Below the pieces are notes generated by a model that was not told the DNA's origin, did not search any database, and saw only the letters and a program-made list of their open reading frames with translations. This document shows, in pieces, positions 17,830 to 26,251 of a stretch of 64,000 nt of DNA. Position 1 is the stretch's first letter. Each line of letters starts with the position of its first letter. Both the position numbers and the translations under genes were made by a program. This stretch comes from CAVYUC01 sp963816685 (lineage in GTDB: Bacteria > Bacteroidota > Bacteroidia > Bacteroidales > Prolixibacteraceae): assembly GCA_963816685.1 (NCBI GenBank), contig CAWFMB010000019.1, positions 1 through 64,000 on the forward strand, written 5' to 3'.

Positions 17830-18087
17830 TCAGTTTAATTCAGGTTGAAAAAATACAAAATTATTTGATTCAAAAATCAGCGCAATAGTAATTAAAAATA
17901 GGTTTACAGAAACCGGCAGAAATTGCTTTTGCCAAACACTAACATTTCATTTGATAAACATTAACAATTCCGGGATACAGAACGCGGAAAAATCAGGAGT
18001 CACTTTCAGATAACTACACTTGAAAAAAAAGAGAAAATCTAAAATATCGAATAAGAAATAAGAAATAAGAAAATTCTTTCCTGTTTA

Positions 18088-18172
18088 GTCATTTCGACAA
18101 GTATCCGGGGAGAAATCTGCTGCAAATTATTGTCATTTCGACGAGTACCCGAGGAGAAATCTGTTCCAAATT
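18088..18172. repeat. Two copies of a 44-bp tandem repeat (GTCATTTCGAC..GAGAAATCTG)
   Basis: Copy 1 (18088) and copy 2 (18132) share GTCATTTCGAC-AGTA-CC-G-GGAGAAATCTG-TG/CCAAATT with few changes. This motif is of the widely dispersed GTCATTTCGA...GAGAAATCT type in intergenic DNA. Just upstream, AATAAGA is repeated about three times (18050-18070). The 480-bp gap 17830-18313 otherwise holds no gene. Confidence 0.7.
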
Positions 18173-18202
18173 AAACGATTTCTCATCCGCAAATGCCGGG
18201 AG

Positions 18203-18222
18203 CCGGACTTTCCCAAGTCCGG
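18203..18222. repeat. Hairpin repeat CCGGACTT-TCCC-AAGTCCGG
   Basis: A perfect 8-bp stem with a 4-base loop. Similar GGACTT/AAGTCC or CCGGATT/AATCCGG hairpins occur at 20687 and 27071, so it is a dispersed extragenic palindrome family. Confidence 0.65.
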
Positions 18223-18313
18223 TTAATTGACTTCGGATATAGGAAATTCAAAGTCCCATTGGCTAAACCCGTCCAAAAGATTTGTATATATGTTGAGGAA
18301 ATGACAAATGGAA

Positions 18314-18685
18314 CTAAAACTTTTTCAAGACAGCAATAAAAAGCAAAATCCATCCGGCAATAAAACTGAGTCCGCCAAAAGGGGTAATCGCGCCCAGCCA
18401 TTTAATTCCGGTAATGGCCAGCACATACAAACTCCCCGAAAATAAAATAATCCCCACCGTTAAAAGAATGGCTGACCAATTCAGCCATCCGGAGGGCATG
18501 GAAAGCGAAAGCATGCCCACCAGCAATAATCCCAGTGCATGATAAAAATGGTATTCAACGCCGGTTTTGAAGGTTTGCAATAGTTCATCCGACAGGTGCG
18601 ATTTTAATCCGTGAGCTCCAAAAGCTCCGATGGCGACTGCCAGGGCCAGTAAAACGGAGGCAGTCATGATGATGGTTTTGCTCAT
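18314..18685 (-). CDS. DUF423 inner-membrane protein
   Basis: The 123-aa protein has four predicted membrane helices. It carries the DUF423 pattern: AVAIGAFGAHGLKSHLSDE followed by FKTGVEYHFYHALGLLLVG, then PFGGLSFIAGWILLF. The family (YgdD/TMEM256-like) is widespread with no proven function. It appears monocistronic and divergent from the nucleotidyltransferase gene. Confidence 0.85.
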   Translation of the reverse strand: MSKTIIMTASVLLALAVAIGAFGAHGLKSHLSDELLQTFKTGVEYHFYHALGLLLVGMLSLSMPSGWLNWSAILLTVGIILFSGSLYVLAITGIKWLGAITPFGGLSFIAGWILLFIAVLKKF

Positions 18686-18810
18686 TGTTCTTTTTTTATA
18701 TTCAGTGTAATCAACAAATTATTGCAAATGATGTTTCCAATGTTTCATTTCTTCTTTAATTTCGTTCATCCACTTACACATATAATTAGATAGGTTTCAC
18801 CATTATTTAC

Positions 18811-18818
18811 TATTTTTG
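18811..18818 (+). promoter_or_regulatory. -7 box TATTTTTG of a Bacteroidota promoter
   Basis: An exact match to TAnnTTTG, 24 bp upstream of the nucleotidyltransferase start; a clear -33 TTTG at the right distance is not seen. Confidence 0.4.
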
Positions 18819-18842
18819 TGGAAACAGCTGTTTTTAAAGCAA

Positions 18843-19163
18843 ATGACCGATAACGAGAAAATACAAATCATAAATAAACTGAAAGAGATACTTTCAAATG
18901 AAGAAGAGGTTTCAAAAATTGTCATCTTCGGCTCTTTCCTGCAATCCAAAAATCCAAATGATATCGATGTGGCCATCTTTCAGGACAGCAAGGAAATGTA
19001 CCTGAACCTTGCTTTGAAATACAGAAAATTGACACGGGAAATCGCGAGGACATTGCCAGTTGATATTATTCCTGTAAAAACGAACGCTTCCGGAATATTC
19101 TTAAATGAAATAAACACAGGAGAAGTTATTTATGAAAGAAATCGATATGGTTTCTTTAACTAA
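18843..19163 (+). CDS. Nucleotidyltransferase-domain protein
   Basis: The start at 18843 (MTDNEKIQIINKLKEILS) is preferred over a GTG 27 bp upstream that overlaps the -7 box. The 106-aa protein has the polymerase-beta-like motif IVIFGSFLQSKNPNDIDVAI, with Gly-Ser and Asp-x-Asp. The usual S-DIDL spacing is kept, so it may be active. It overlaps the next gene by 32 bp. The layout resembles MNT-based two-gene modules, but the partner is not a recognisable HEPN protein. Confidence 0.75.
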   Translation: MTDNEKIQIINKLKEILSNEEEVSKIVIFGSFLQSKNPNDIDVAIFQDSKEMYLNLALKYRKLTREIARTLPVDIIPVKTNASGIFLNEINTGEVIYERNRYGFFN

Positions 19164-19335
19164 TGATAAATTATTCTTTAGCCCCTATCAGGAACAGTTT
19201 ATTATTAGCCTGGCCAATCTTGCGGCAATGTATCAATTGGGATATTCATTGGAAGGAATGAAAACCGATTTGATTAATTATAACACTTACAGTGGATTAT
19301 ATACGAAATTCAATAAATTAAACAATCCCAGATAA
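19132..19335 (+). CDS. 67-aa partner of the nucleotidyltransferase, unknown
   Basis: MKEIDMVSLTNDKLFFSPYQ begins inside the nucleotidyltransferase gene (32-bp overlap), which argues for real coupled translation. The rest (ANLAAMYQLGYSLEGMKTDL and TYSGLYTKFNKLNN) is helical with aromatic residues. I recognise no family. At 67 residues it is too short for a full HEPN fold (about 110-130), so it is either a truncated or a different kind of partner. Confidence 0.5.
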   Translation: MKEIDMVSLTNDKLFFSPYQEQFIISLANLAAMYQLGYSLEGMKTDLINYNTYSGLYTKFNKLNNPR

Positions 19336-19382
19336 TTATACTTCAAACTGGGATTCTGCTTAAATTCCATTCCAAATGAAAT

Positions 19383-19628
19383 GAAGCTTTTGTTTCACCT
19401 GAAATAGGAAATTCAGGTATTCAACTTAAATTCTATCCTGAAAAAAATGGTGAAAACAATGCATTAGGACTTAGTAAAAGATGGGATCTAGAGAACATGC
19501 TGCAGAAGCGGCACTTGAACTCACTTGAAGGTTTTTTAAGGGATCATTATAATATGGCTGACGATTTTATTTATGATATGCACCTGTATAATTCGTTAAA
19601 TTTTATGGACTATTATTGTAATGATTAA
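19383..19628 (+). pseudogene. Orphan C-terminal reading frame without a start
   Basis: An open frame of 81 codons (EAFVSPEIGNSGIQLKFYPE ... LNSLEGFLRDHYNMADDFIY) follows a stop at 19377-19379 with no ATG before an internal one. It ends CND-TAA, overlapping the ATG of the membrane-protein gene at 19621, as a coupled upstream gene would. It looks like the C-terminal piece of a longer lost protein. I cannot name the family. A toxin tail before an immunity protein is one possibility. Confidence 0.4.
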
Positions 19629-20073
19629 AAGAATAAAAACACACCTGTTATTATTAACGTTAATGTACTTTGTTTTTGCAATTTGTACCTTAAGTTATGG
19701 AAGAGACTATTCGTTAGAGGAGTGGATGCATGTTGCCCTTATTTACGGAGTTTATGTATCAATTTTGTTTTGTATTAACATAGTAAAGAAGAGATGGATT
19801 AAATGGGTAATTTTCGGAGGAATCTTTTTTTTCCCGTTATCATATTTTATAATTGCGGGAGCTAATCTTCCTGATATAACATCTGAAGACGCACTTTTGT
19901 CATCTGCACCCTTTAATGTTCCTTTTTTACCTGAGAAAATAAATTATCCATCACAATATCCGGGTATAATTATTTTCCTTTTTTATGTTTTATATTTTTT
20001 ACTGCCTCTAATTTATTGGTACGAACTTTATACTCTTTCAAAAAGAATTATTGCGAAAACAGATAAAAACTAA
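19621..20073 (+). CDS. Small integral membrane protein of unknown function
   Basis: The 150-aa protein has about four hydrophobic segments: residues 7-26, about 38-56, 61-80, and 115-136 (IIIFLFYVLYFLLPLIYW). A central loop (LPDITSEDALLSSAPFNVPF) lies between them. I recognise no domain. The start overlaps the end of the orphan frame upstream. The composition is very AT-rich compared with the sugar genes. The context (a coupled remnant upstream) would fit an immunity protein, but this is a guess. Confidence 0.5.
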   Translation: MIKRIKTHLLLLTLMYFVFAICTLSYGRDYSLEEWMHVALIYGVYVSILFCINIVKKRWIKWVIFGGIFFFPLSYFIIAGANLPDITSEDALLSSAPFNVPFLPEKINYPSQYPGIIIFLFYVLYFLLPLIYWYELYTLSKRIIAKTDKN

Positions 20074-20151
20074 AAACCTTAAGTTAAGATATTGAAGCCT
20101 CCGTTTCTGTTGCAATATATCATAAGAAAAACAAACCTGTAATTTAATATA

Positions 20152-20181
20152 AATCCGGTTTCAGTCGAAGCCGGATTTTTT
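20152..20181 (+). terminator. Terminator after the membrane-protein gene
   Basis: AATCCGG (20152-20158) pairs with CCGGATT (20171-20177), followed by TTTTT. It is almost the same as the terminator at 13099-13128. Confidence 0.75.
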
Positions 20182-20329
20182 ATCTGAAATAACGTGGGGA
20201 AAAGATATTATTGGTAAAAAACTGCATAATAAATTTTTTTGTATGAATACAAAAAAGCAACCATAATAACGGCATACATAAATGAATTGGAGAGAAAGAA
20301 CATTGAGCCGGCATTGCACTGTCTCCTGA

Positions 20330-20548
20330 ACCAAATGCAGTTATGACTTCCCAAAAAGAGAAGGTTCGCAAACGTTTTACCTGCGAACCGGAACTTACCA
20401 ACACTATACCATCAATATACCTCCGGTATTAAATCGCGAACCAACCCCGTCCATGGTATATGGAAGGTATGGTGAAAACCGGTATAAAATTGCTTTGGAA
20501 GGAAATACAAATCCTGCTGTTAAAACTACATTACCTTTTACCCTTTAA
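20330..20548 (+). pseudogene. Possible coding remnant, 72 codons
   Basis: An open frame after a stop at 20327-20329 reads SQTFYLRTGTYQHYTINIPP and PSMVYGRYGENRYKIALEGN to a stop. It has no start codon until an internal Met but a protein-like composition. Overlapping frames just upstream (SPEPNAVMTSQKEKV) also look protein-like, as if a gene had decayed through frameshifts. Family unknown. Confidence 0.25.
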
Positions 20549-20616
20549 TTCCACTTCTGCATTATTACTTATACAAAGATACAGGTAACTTCTTTAACAA
20601 ATTTATGAAGTATTTC

Positions 20617-20659
20617 AATAAGAGGCTGTTCAGAGAATTTAAATGGACAGCCTCTTATT
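20617..20659. terminator. Strong 13-bp hairpin, terminator-like
   Basis: AATAAGAGGCTGT (20617-20629) and ACAGCCTCTTATT (20647-20659) are perfectly complementary with a 17-base loop. T-rich sequence follows and the structure is symmetric, so it could end transcripts from either side or be an element end. Confidence 0.6.
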
Positions 20660-20686
20660 TATTTGAAAACCTGCAAGCATTAAAGT

Positions 20687-20705
20687 GCGGACCTGGAAAG
20701 TCCGC
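20687..20705. repeat. Hairpin repeat GCGGAC..GTCCGC
   Basis: GCGGAC (20687-20692) and GTCCGC (20700-20705) flank CTGGAAA; same style as the hairpins at 18203 and 27071. Confidence 0.5.
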
Positions 20706-20783
20706 CTCCCAAAAACAGGACACCAAAGGACAGCACATTTCATCAGCTTTTGTTAATTTGCAGCAGAATTTTATTTTGTAAAA

Positions 20784-22027
20784 ATGATAAAAAACAACTC
20801 TATTTTTAAGTCATTTCCGGATGAACAAACCCTACTGAAGGAATTTCGAAATACACATGCGAAAGATATCCCTGATATCAACGGGCATATCCATACACCG
20901 CATTCATTCAGCGCCTTTTCTGATATCGAACAGGCCTTTCAACTGGCACAAAAGGAAGGCGTTTCGGTGCTGGGAATCAATGATTTTTATACCACCGACG
21001 GATATGATGAGTTTGCAGAACTGGCGCAAAAATATTCCATTTTCCCGCTGTTTAACATCGAATTCATGGCCCTGCAGAACAATTTGCAGGAGGCCGGAAT
21101 CCGGGTAAATGACCCCAATAATCCGGGCCGCACCTATTTTAGCGGAAAAGGGTTGCGGCAGCCGGCTGATATGAGTGAAGCTTCGTTCAAAAAAATTAAA
21201 GATTTACAGGAAGAAAGCAACCGGCAGACCTATGATATGGTGATAAAGCTAAATGCCTTTTTTGCTGAAAACAATATTGGGTTACAACTCGATCCGGCAG
21301 AAGTTCAAAGCCGGCTGGCCAAAAACCTGTTCCGCGAACGGCACATTGCACAGGCCATTCGGATTGCCGTTTTCGAAAAAGAGGAAACCGATTTGGGAAG
21401 GGCAAAACTTTTCAATAAAATATTTCCAGGGCAAAGAAATAAAATCAGCCATCGACGATGTGGCAGGGCTGGAAAATGAAATCCGCGGCAACCTTTTAAA
21501 AGCCGGTGGCGCTGCATTTGTGCCGGAAGATCCGAAAGCATTTCTTTCGCTGGAGGAAGTTATTGAAATTATCATTGATGCAGGGGGAATTCCATGCTAC
21601 CCGGTTTTGCTCGATTTCGGCAATGGCAATTTTACAGATTATGAATCCGATAAGGAAAAACTTCATGCAGGAACTGCTAAAGAATAAGGTGTTTTGCATC
21701 GAAATGATTCCGGGAAGAAACAATTATCACATCCTGAAAGATTTTGTCAGCTATTTTCACAAAAACAATTTCGTCATCACCTTTGGCACAGAGCACAATA
21801 CGCCTAAATTGGATCCGATGAAGGTTACCGGTGGCGGAGAAATTGAACTGGATGATGAATTGAAACAAATCAATTATGAAGGCGCAGCAATTATCGCCGC
21901 CCACCAGTACCTCCTCTCCCGTGGCATGGCGGGGTACCTGGCAGATAAAAAGGCAAAAACTGAAGAAAAAGATTATTTTATTGAACTGGGAAAAGCAGTC
22001 ATAACAGAATTTGTAAGCCCCCTCTAA
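20784..22027 (+). pseudogene. PHP-domain metal-dependent hydrolase, two frameshifts
   Basis: Three frames join into one protein of about 414 residues. Frame one (from ATG 20784) has DINGHIHTPHSFSAFSD, the PHP metal motif, and runs to about 21415. Frame two starts near QGKEIKSAIDDVAGLENEIR and runs to about 21665. Frame three starts near MQELLKNKVFCIEMIPGRNN and includes FGTEHNTPKLDP to the stop. Each junction is repaired by removing one C (in TTTCCAGGG near 21428 and CTTCATG near 21663). The total length, 1244 nt, fits two inserted bases. The last codons (VSPL) lie in a GC-rich repeat, so the natural C-terminus may be lost. PHP proteins are phosphoesterases or related hydrolases. Position before the aldolase suggests a sugar-phosphate role. 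Confidence 0.75.
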
Positions 22028-22044
22028 CTCCCCCCAAAGGGGAG
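22028..22044. repeat. GC-rich hairpin CTCCCC..GGGGAG
   Basis: CTCCCC (22028-22033) and GGGGAG (22039-22044). The wider unit, AAGCCCCCTCTAACTCCCC to GGGGAGAACC, begins inside the end of the PHP gene. It belongs to the same family as copies near 24136, 24265, 56797 and 57731. Confidence 0.65.
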
Positions 22045-22119
22045 AACCAAATAAAAACCTGGTGACACTTCGTGTTTTTTTGTCTTCGTGACATTTTAAA
22101 AATAAAATCCAATCAAAAT

Positions 22120-24097
22120 ATGAAACCGGAAATAAAAGATTTAATAGGCATTTCGCGACTGGTACGGGCAAAAAAAAGAATTCGTCATTGCCGGCGGCGG
22201 AAATACATCATTTAAAGACGAAAACCACCTCTGGATTAAAGCCAGCGGAATTAACCTGGGAAACATTGATGAAAACGGGTTTTGCGTGCTGGATCGCCAA
22301 AAGCTAAACGATATTCCCAATCAACAATTTTCAGACGATTCGGCCATCCGCGAGGAGCAGGTAAAAAATGCATTGTTGAATGCACGTGTCGATCCGGCTT
22401 CCGGTTTGCGGCCTTCGGTGGAAACATCCCTTCACAACCTGTTCAGTTACCGCTTTGTGGTTCATACCCACATGACGCTGGTGAACGGACTGATGTGCAG
22501 CAATCTCGCGGCAGAAAAATCACAGGAAATCTTTGGCGAAGAAGTCCTGTTCGTTCCCTACTCCGACCCCGGCTATGTTTTGTTTACTATCATTGCCGAA
22601 GAAATCAGGAAGTACAGTGAAAAGTTTGGCCGCGACCCGCAGATAGTGCTCATCCAAAATCATGGTATTTTTGTTGCAGCCGATTCCATTGATGAAATTC
22701 AGGGAATTTATGCCGGAGTGGAATCGAAGCTAAAAGGTACATTTTCTGAATTTCCGGAAGCAAAAGAGATACCGGTTTCAGCAACGTTATACGAAGTTTT
22801 GCCGGCGGTTCGTATGTTGCTTTCCGAAGATAAACTGAAAGTGTGCACCGCATTCAACAGTTCATGGACAAATCAATTTATAAAAAACAGGGAAACATTC
22901 GACAGAGGAGTTGCAAAACCATTCAATCCAGACCAGATGGTGTACTGCGGCTCGGAATATCTTTTTGTTGAAAGCAGCAATTCGGCAGAATCAATTGTTG
23001 AAGAGATTCAAACAAAAATTGCTGATTTCAAAACAAGAAAAGGCACCCTTCCAAAAGTTATTTTCATTCAGAATGAAGGTGTAATTGTTGCGGAAGATTC
23101 ACCGGTTTCGCTGCAGTATTTAAAGGATATCGTCAATGATTTCTGCCGTATCAGTGTGCTGTCTGAAAACTTTGGTGGTCCTCACCCGCTCACCCCCGGC
23201 CAGGCTGCTTTTATCGAAAACTGGGAAGTGGAACACTACCGTAAAAAAGTATCGCTGGGTGGAAAGCCAATGGGGCGCCTGGAAAATAAGGTGGTAATTG
23301 TAACCGGCGCAGCGCAGGGTTTTGGTGCGGGAATTGCAGAAATACTGCACAACCAGGGCGCCAACATTGTTGTGGCCGATTTAAATGATGAAAAGGGAAA
23401 AGAATTTACCCAAAAGCTTAACAATACGGCTTCAAAAAATAAAGCCATTTTTTATAACGTGAATGTGGCCAAAGCCAAATCGGTGGAAAACCTGGTGAAT
23501 GAAACCATACTGCAGTTTGGTGGTCTGGATGTAATGATTTCCAACGCCGGAATTTTGCATGCCGGCAGCCTCGATGAAATGGATGCAGCCACTTTCGAAC
23601 TGATGACCAGTGTCAACTACACCGGCTATTTCCTCTGTGCTAAATATGCCCAGAAAGTGATGAAAATCCAGCATCGCTACAAACCGGAATTGTACATGGA
23701 CATCATCCAGATCAATTCAAAATCAGGATTAAAAGGAAGCAACAGGAATTTTGCCTATGCCGGAGGCAAATTTGGGGGAATTGGTCTCACACAGTCATTT
23801 GCACTGGAACTGATGCCTTTTAACATCAAGGTAAATTCAATATGTCCGGGTAACTTTTTCGACGGACCGCTGTGGAGCGATCCCGAAAAAGGATTGTTTG
23901 TACAATACCTCAACGCGGGTAAAGTTCCGGGAGCCAAAACCATTGCCGACGTTAAAACGTTTTATGAAGCACAGGTTCCGGCCGGACGTGGATGCACTGC
24001 CGAAGATGTGGCCAAAGCCATATTCTACGTCATCGAACAACAATACGAAACGGGACAGGCTGTACCTGTAACCGGAGGACAGGAAATGTTGAAGTGA
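22120..24097 (+). pseudogene. RhaD-like class II aldolase / short-chain dehydrogenase fusion, frameshifted near the start
   Basis: From ATG 22120 the frame reads MKPEIKDLIGISR and then breaks. Removing one C (CGACTGG to CGATGG, near 22160) gives SRWYGQKKEFVIAGGGNTSF and joins the long frame to 24097, about 658 residues. The N-terminal part is a class II aldolase/adducin domain (GGGNTSF, VHTHMTLVNGLMCS). The C-terminal third is a short-chain dehydrogenase: GRLENKVVIVTGAAQGFGAG, SNAGILHAG and the catalytic YAGGK (Tyr-x3-Lys). Such fusions cleave a ketose 1-phosphate to DHAP plus an aldehyde and oxidise the aldehyde. Without repair an internal start (for example 22286) would lose the AGGGNTSF region. 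Confidence 0.85.
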
Positions 24098-24135
24098 GAG
24101 AAGTAGCCTCTCCCGGCCCCTCAGCCTCTCCCTAA

Positions 24136-24154
24136 CCCTCTCCCAAGGAGAGGG
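24136..24154. repeat. GC-rich hairpin CCCTCTCC-CAA-GGAGAGGG
   Basis: A perfect 8-bp stem lies within a C-rich stretch (24103-24160) between the aldolase stop and the dehydrogenase start. It probably belongs to the dispersed CTCCCC/GGGGAG repeat family. Confidence 0.65.
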
Positions 24155-24191
24155 AACAAGAAAAAGATGAATTACTAAAAAATTAGAAAAA

Positions 24192-25565
24192 ATGAATAAT
24201 AATAATATTAAAAACACGCAACAATCTCCCTCCGTTGGAGGGACTAAGGGAGGCTTCTCTTCATCCTCCCCCTCGGGGAGGCCGGAAGGGGCTTCCCTTA
24301 CAAAGGCAGTACGATTATATGGGAAAGAAGATTTACGGCTGGAGGAGTTCGAACTTCCTGCAATAAAAGATGATGAAATTCTGGCAAAGGTGGTTTCCGA
24401 CAGCATTTGCATGTCGAGTTACAAAGCGGCAAAACAGGGTACTGACCATAAACGCGTTCCTGAAAATGTGGCCGAAAACCCAATAATTATCGGTCATGAA
24501 TTTGCCGGAGAAATTGTGGAAGTGGGCGCCAAATGGCAGCATAAGTTTAAACCCGGACAGAAGTATTCCATTCAGCCTGCGATTTATTATGAAGGTGGCC
24601 CTCTTGGAATTTTAAGCGCTCCCGGTTACACTTATCCACACATTGGTGGCGATGCTACTTATGTAATTATTCCGAAAGATGTACTGGAACAGGATTGCCT
24701 GCTTGTTTATGATGGCCCTGGATATTATCCGGCGTCATTATCTGAGCCGCTGAGTTGTGTTATTGGCGCCATGCATGCCAATTACCACACAAAAGCAGGT
24801 TCGTATGTGCATCAGATGGAAATAAAGGAAGGTGGTAAAATGGCCATTCTTGCCGGAGTTGGACCAATGGGACTTGCAGCAATTAATTACGTTATCAATC
24901 GTAAAGACCGGAAACCATCGCTGCTGGTGGTAACCGATATTGCGCAGGATCGCCTCGACCGTGCGGCAGAGATATTCCCGCCGGAATGGGCAAAAGAAAA
25001 CGGAATTGAATTGGTTTATTTAAACACCGGCGACGCAGAAGACCCGGTTTCGGCATTAAAGAAAATATCAGTCAGCGGTTATGATGATGTATTTGTGTTT
25101 GCACCCGTAACTCCGGTTGTAGAACAAGCTGACGCTATTCTTGCACATGACGGCTGCCTCAACTTTTTTGCTGGTCCGTCAAATCCTGACTTTTCGGCCA
25201 AACTGAATTTTTACAATGTGCATTACGCCTATACCCACATCGTAGGAACTTCGGGCGGAAACAACGACGACATGGTGGAAGCACTTGACATCATGAGCAA
25301 AGGACTCGACCCTGCAGGATTGATTACACATATCGGCGGATTGAACGCAGTAGCCAAAACCACTTTGAACCTGCCCAACATCCCCGGCGGGAAAAAATTG
25401 ATTTATACGCACAAGAACCTGCCGCTGACTGCAATTTCTGATTTTGAAACATTAGGGAAAAAAGATTCATTCTATGCGGAACTGGCAAAACTAGTGGCCA
25501 AAACAAAAGGGCTTTGGAATGTGGAAGCTGAGGAATATGTACTTAAAAATGCACCTGAAATTTAA
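24192..25565 (+). CDS. Zinc-type alcohol/polyol dehydrogenase with a repeat-encoded N-terminus
   Basis: The core (from about residue 37, TKAVRLYGKEDLRLEEFELP) is a medium-chain dehydrogenase. GHEFAGEIVEVGAKW carries the catalytic-zinc His-Glu pair, and AILAGVGPMGLAAINYV is the NAD(P)-binding Rossmann motif. It resembles L-sorbose-1-phosphate reductase-like enzymes that work on sugar or polyol phosphates. Residues about 10-36 (NTQQSPSVGGTKGGFSSSSP and following) have no family counterpart. They are encoded by a nested palindromic repeat (24226-24300) that stays in frame. Start codons after the repeat are lacking until within the domain, so the repeat seems to be translated or the gene is impaired. 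It follows the aldolase by 94 bp and is likely in the same operon. Confidence 0.8.
   Translation: MNNNNIKNTQQSPSVGGTKGGFSSSSPSGRPEGASLTKAVRLYGKEDLRLEEFELPAIKDDEILAKVVSDSICMSSYKAAKQGTDHKRVPENVAENPIIIGHEFAGEIVEVGAKWQHKFKPGQKYSIQPAIYYEGGPLGILSAPGYTYPHIGGDATYVIIPKDVLEQDCLLVYDGPGYYPASLSEPLSCVIGAMHANYHTKAGSYVHQMEIKEGGKMAILAGVGPMGLAAINYVINRKDRKPSLLVVTDIAQDRLDRAAEIFPPEWAKENGIELVYLNTGDAEDPVSALKKISVSGYDDVFVFAPVTPVVEQADAILAHDGCLNFFAGPSNPDFSAKLNFYNVHYAYTHIVGTSGGNNDDMVEALDIMSKGLDPAGLITHIGGLNAVAKTTLNLPNIPGGKKLIYTHKNLPLTAISDFETLGKKDSFYAELAKLVAKTKGLWNVEAEEYVLKNAPEI
24226..24300. repeat. Nested palindromic repeat inserted in a coding region
   Basis: Two perfect hairpins, TCCCTCC-GTT-GGAGGGA (24227-24243) and CCTCCCC-CTC-GGGGAGG (24265-24281), lie inside outer arms AAGGGA (near 24246) and TCCCTT (near 24294). 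The type is an extragenic palindrome, but here it is in frame in the dehydrogenase gene. Confidence 0.75.
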
Positions 25566-25683
25566 ATACAGGAATTTCGCTAATGATTTGCAAGCAATGG
25601 GAGAAGTGGCGGCAGTTCCAGCCAAAATTGCAAAACGACTAACTTTATAATTGTTTTCTAATACAGTTTAAAAATCCGGTTAT

Positions 25684-26127
25684 ATGAAAATTTTTTATAC
25701 CGCTATTGTTTTATTGATTGGTTGCTTAGTGGCTGTTCAGGGAAGTATTAATACACAACTGACTACTTATTTAAAACATCCGATACAAGGGGCGCTTGTA
25801 AGTTTTGTGGTAGGCGCTCTTAGTTTGCTGGCTCTGAATTTTATATTCAGAACACAAATCCCCGACTGGGAGCATGTAAAAACAGCGCCCTGGTATTTGT
25901 TTGCCGGTGGATTGCTCGGTGCAATTTTTGTGTCATCCGTTATCTTTTTTATTCCCAAAATCGGAGTAACCACAGTTCTTGCGGCTTCTATTGCCGGGCA
26001 ACTTATCGCAGCTTCAGTAATCGACCATTTTGGGTTCTTCGGGTTAACAGTGCATCCCATTTCTGCGGGCAGGATTTCAGGAATTCTGCTGTTAACCGGA
26101 GGTATCTTTTTAATTCAGCGTTTTTGA
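25684..26127 (+). CDS. DMT-superfamily transporter, YdcZ/DUF606 type
   Basis: The 147-aa protein has five hydrophobic segments and the DUF606 features GCLVAVQGSINTQLT at the start, ALVSFVVGALSLLALN in the middle and FVSSVIFFIPKIGVTTVLAA. These five-helix proteins are half-size members of the drug/metabolite transporter group and are thought to work as dimers. Its place between the dehydrogenase and the monophosphatase may link it to uptake or efflux of the cluster's substrate, but this is inference. Confidence 0.8.
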   Translation: MKIFYTAIVLLIGCLVAVQGSINTQLTTYLKHPIQGALVSFVVGALSLLALNFIFRTQIPDWEHVKTAPWYLFAGGLLGAIFVSSVIFFIPKIGVTTVLAASIAGQLIAASVIDHFGFFGLTVHPISAGRISGILLLTGGIFLIQRF

Positions 26128-26251
26128 TTCTTAATCTAATTTAAAAATATGCCATTGAATGTAATGGCCTGATGATTGACTTCCCATCAAACCAACAAAA
26201 CGAACAATTACATGTATTTATAGTTATTACAAATAAAACATAAAAACTAAA

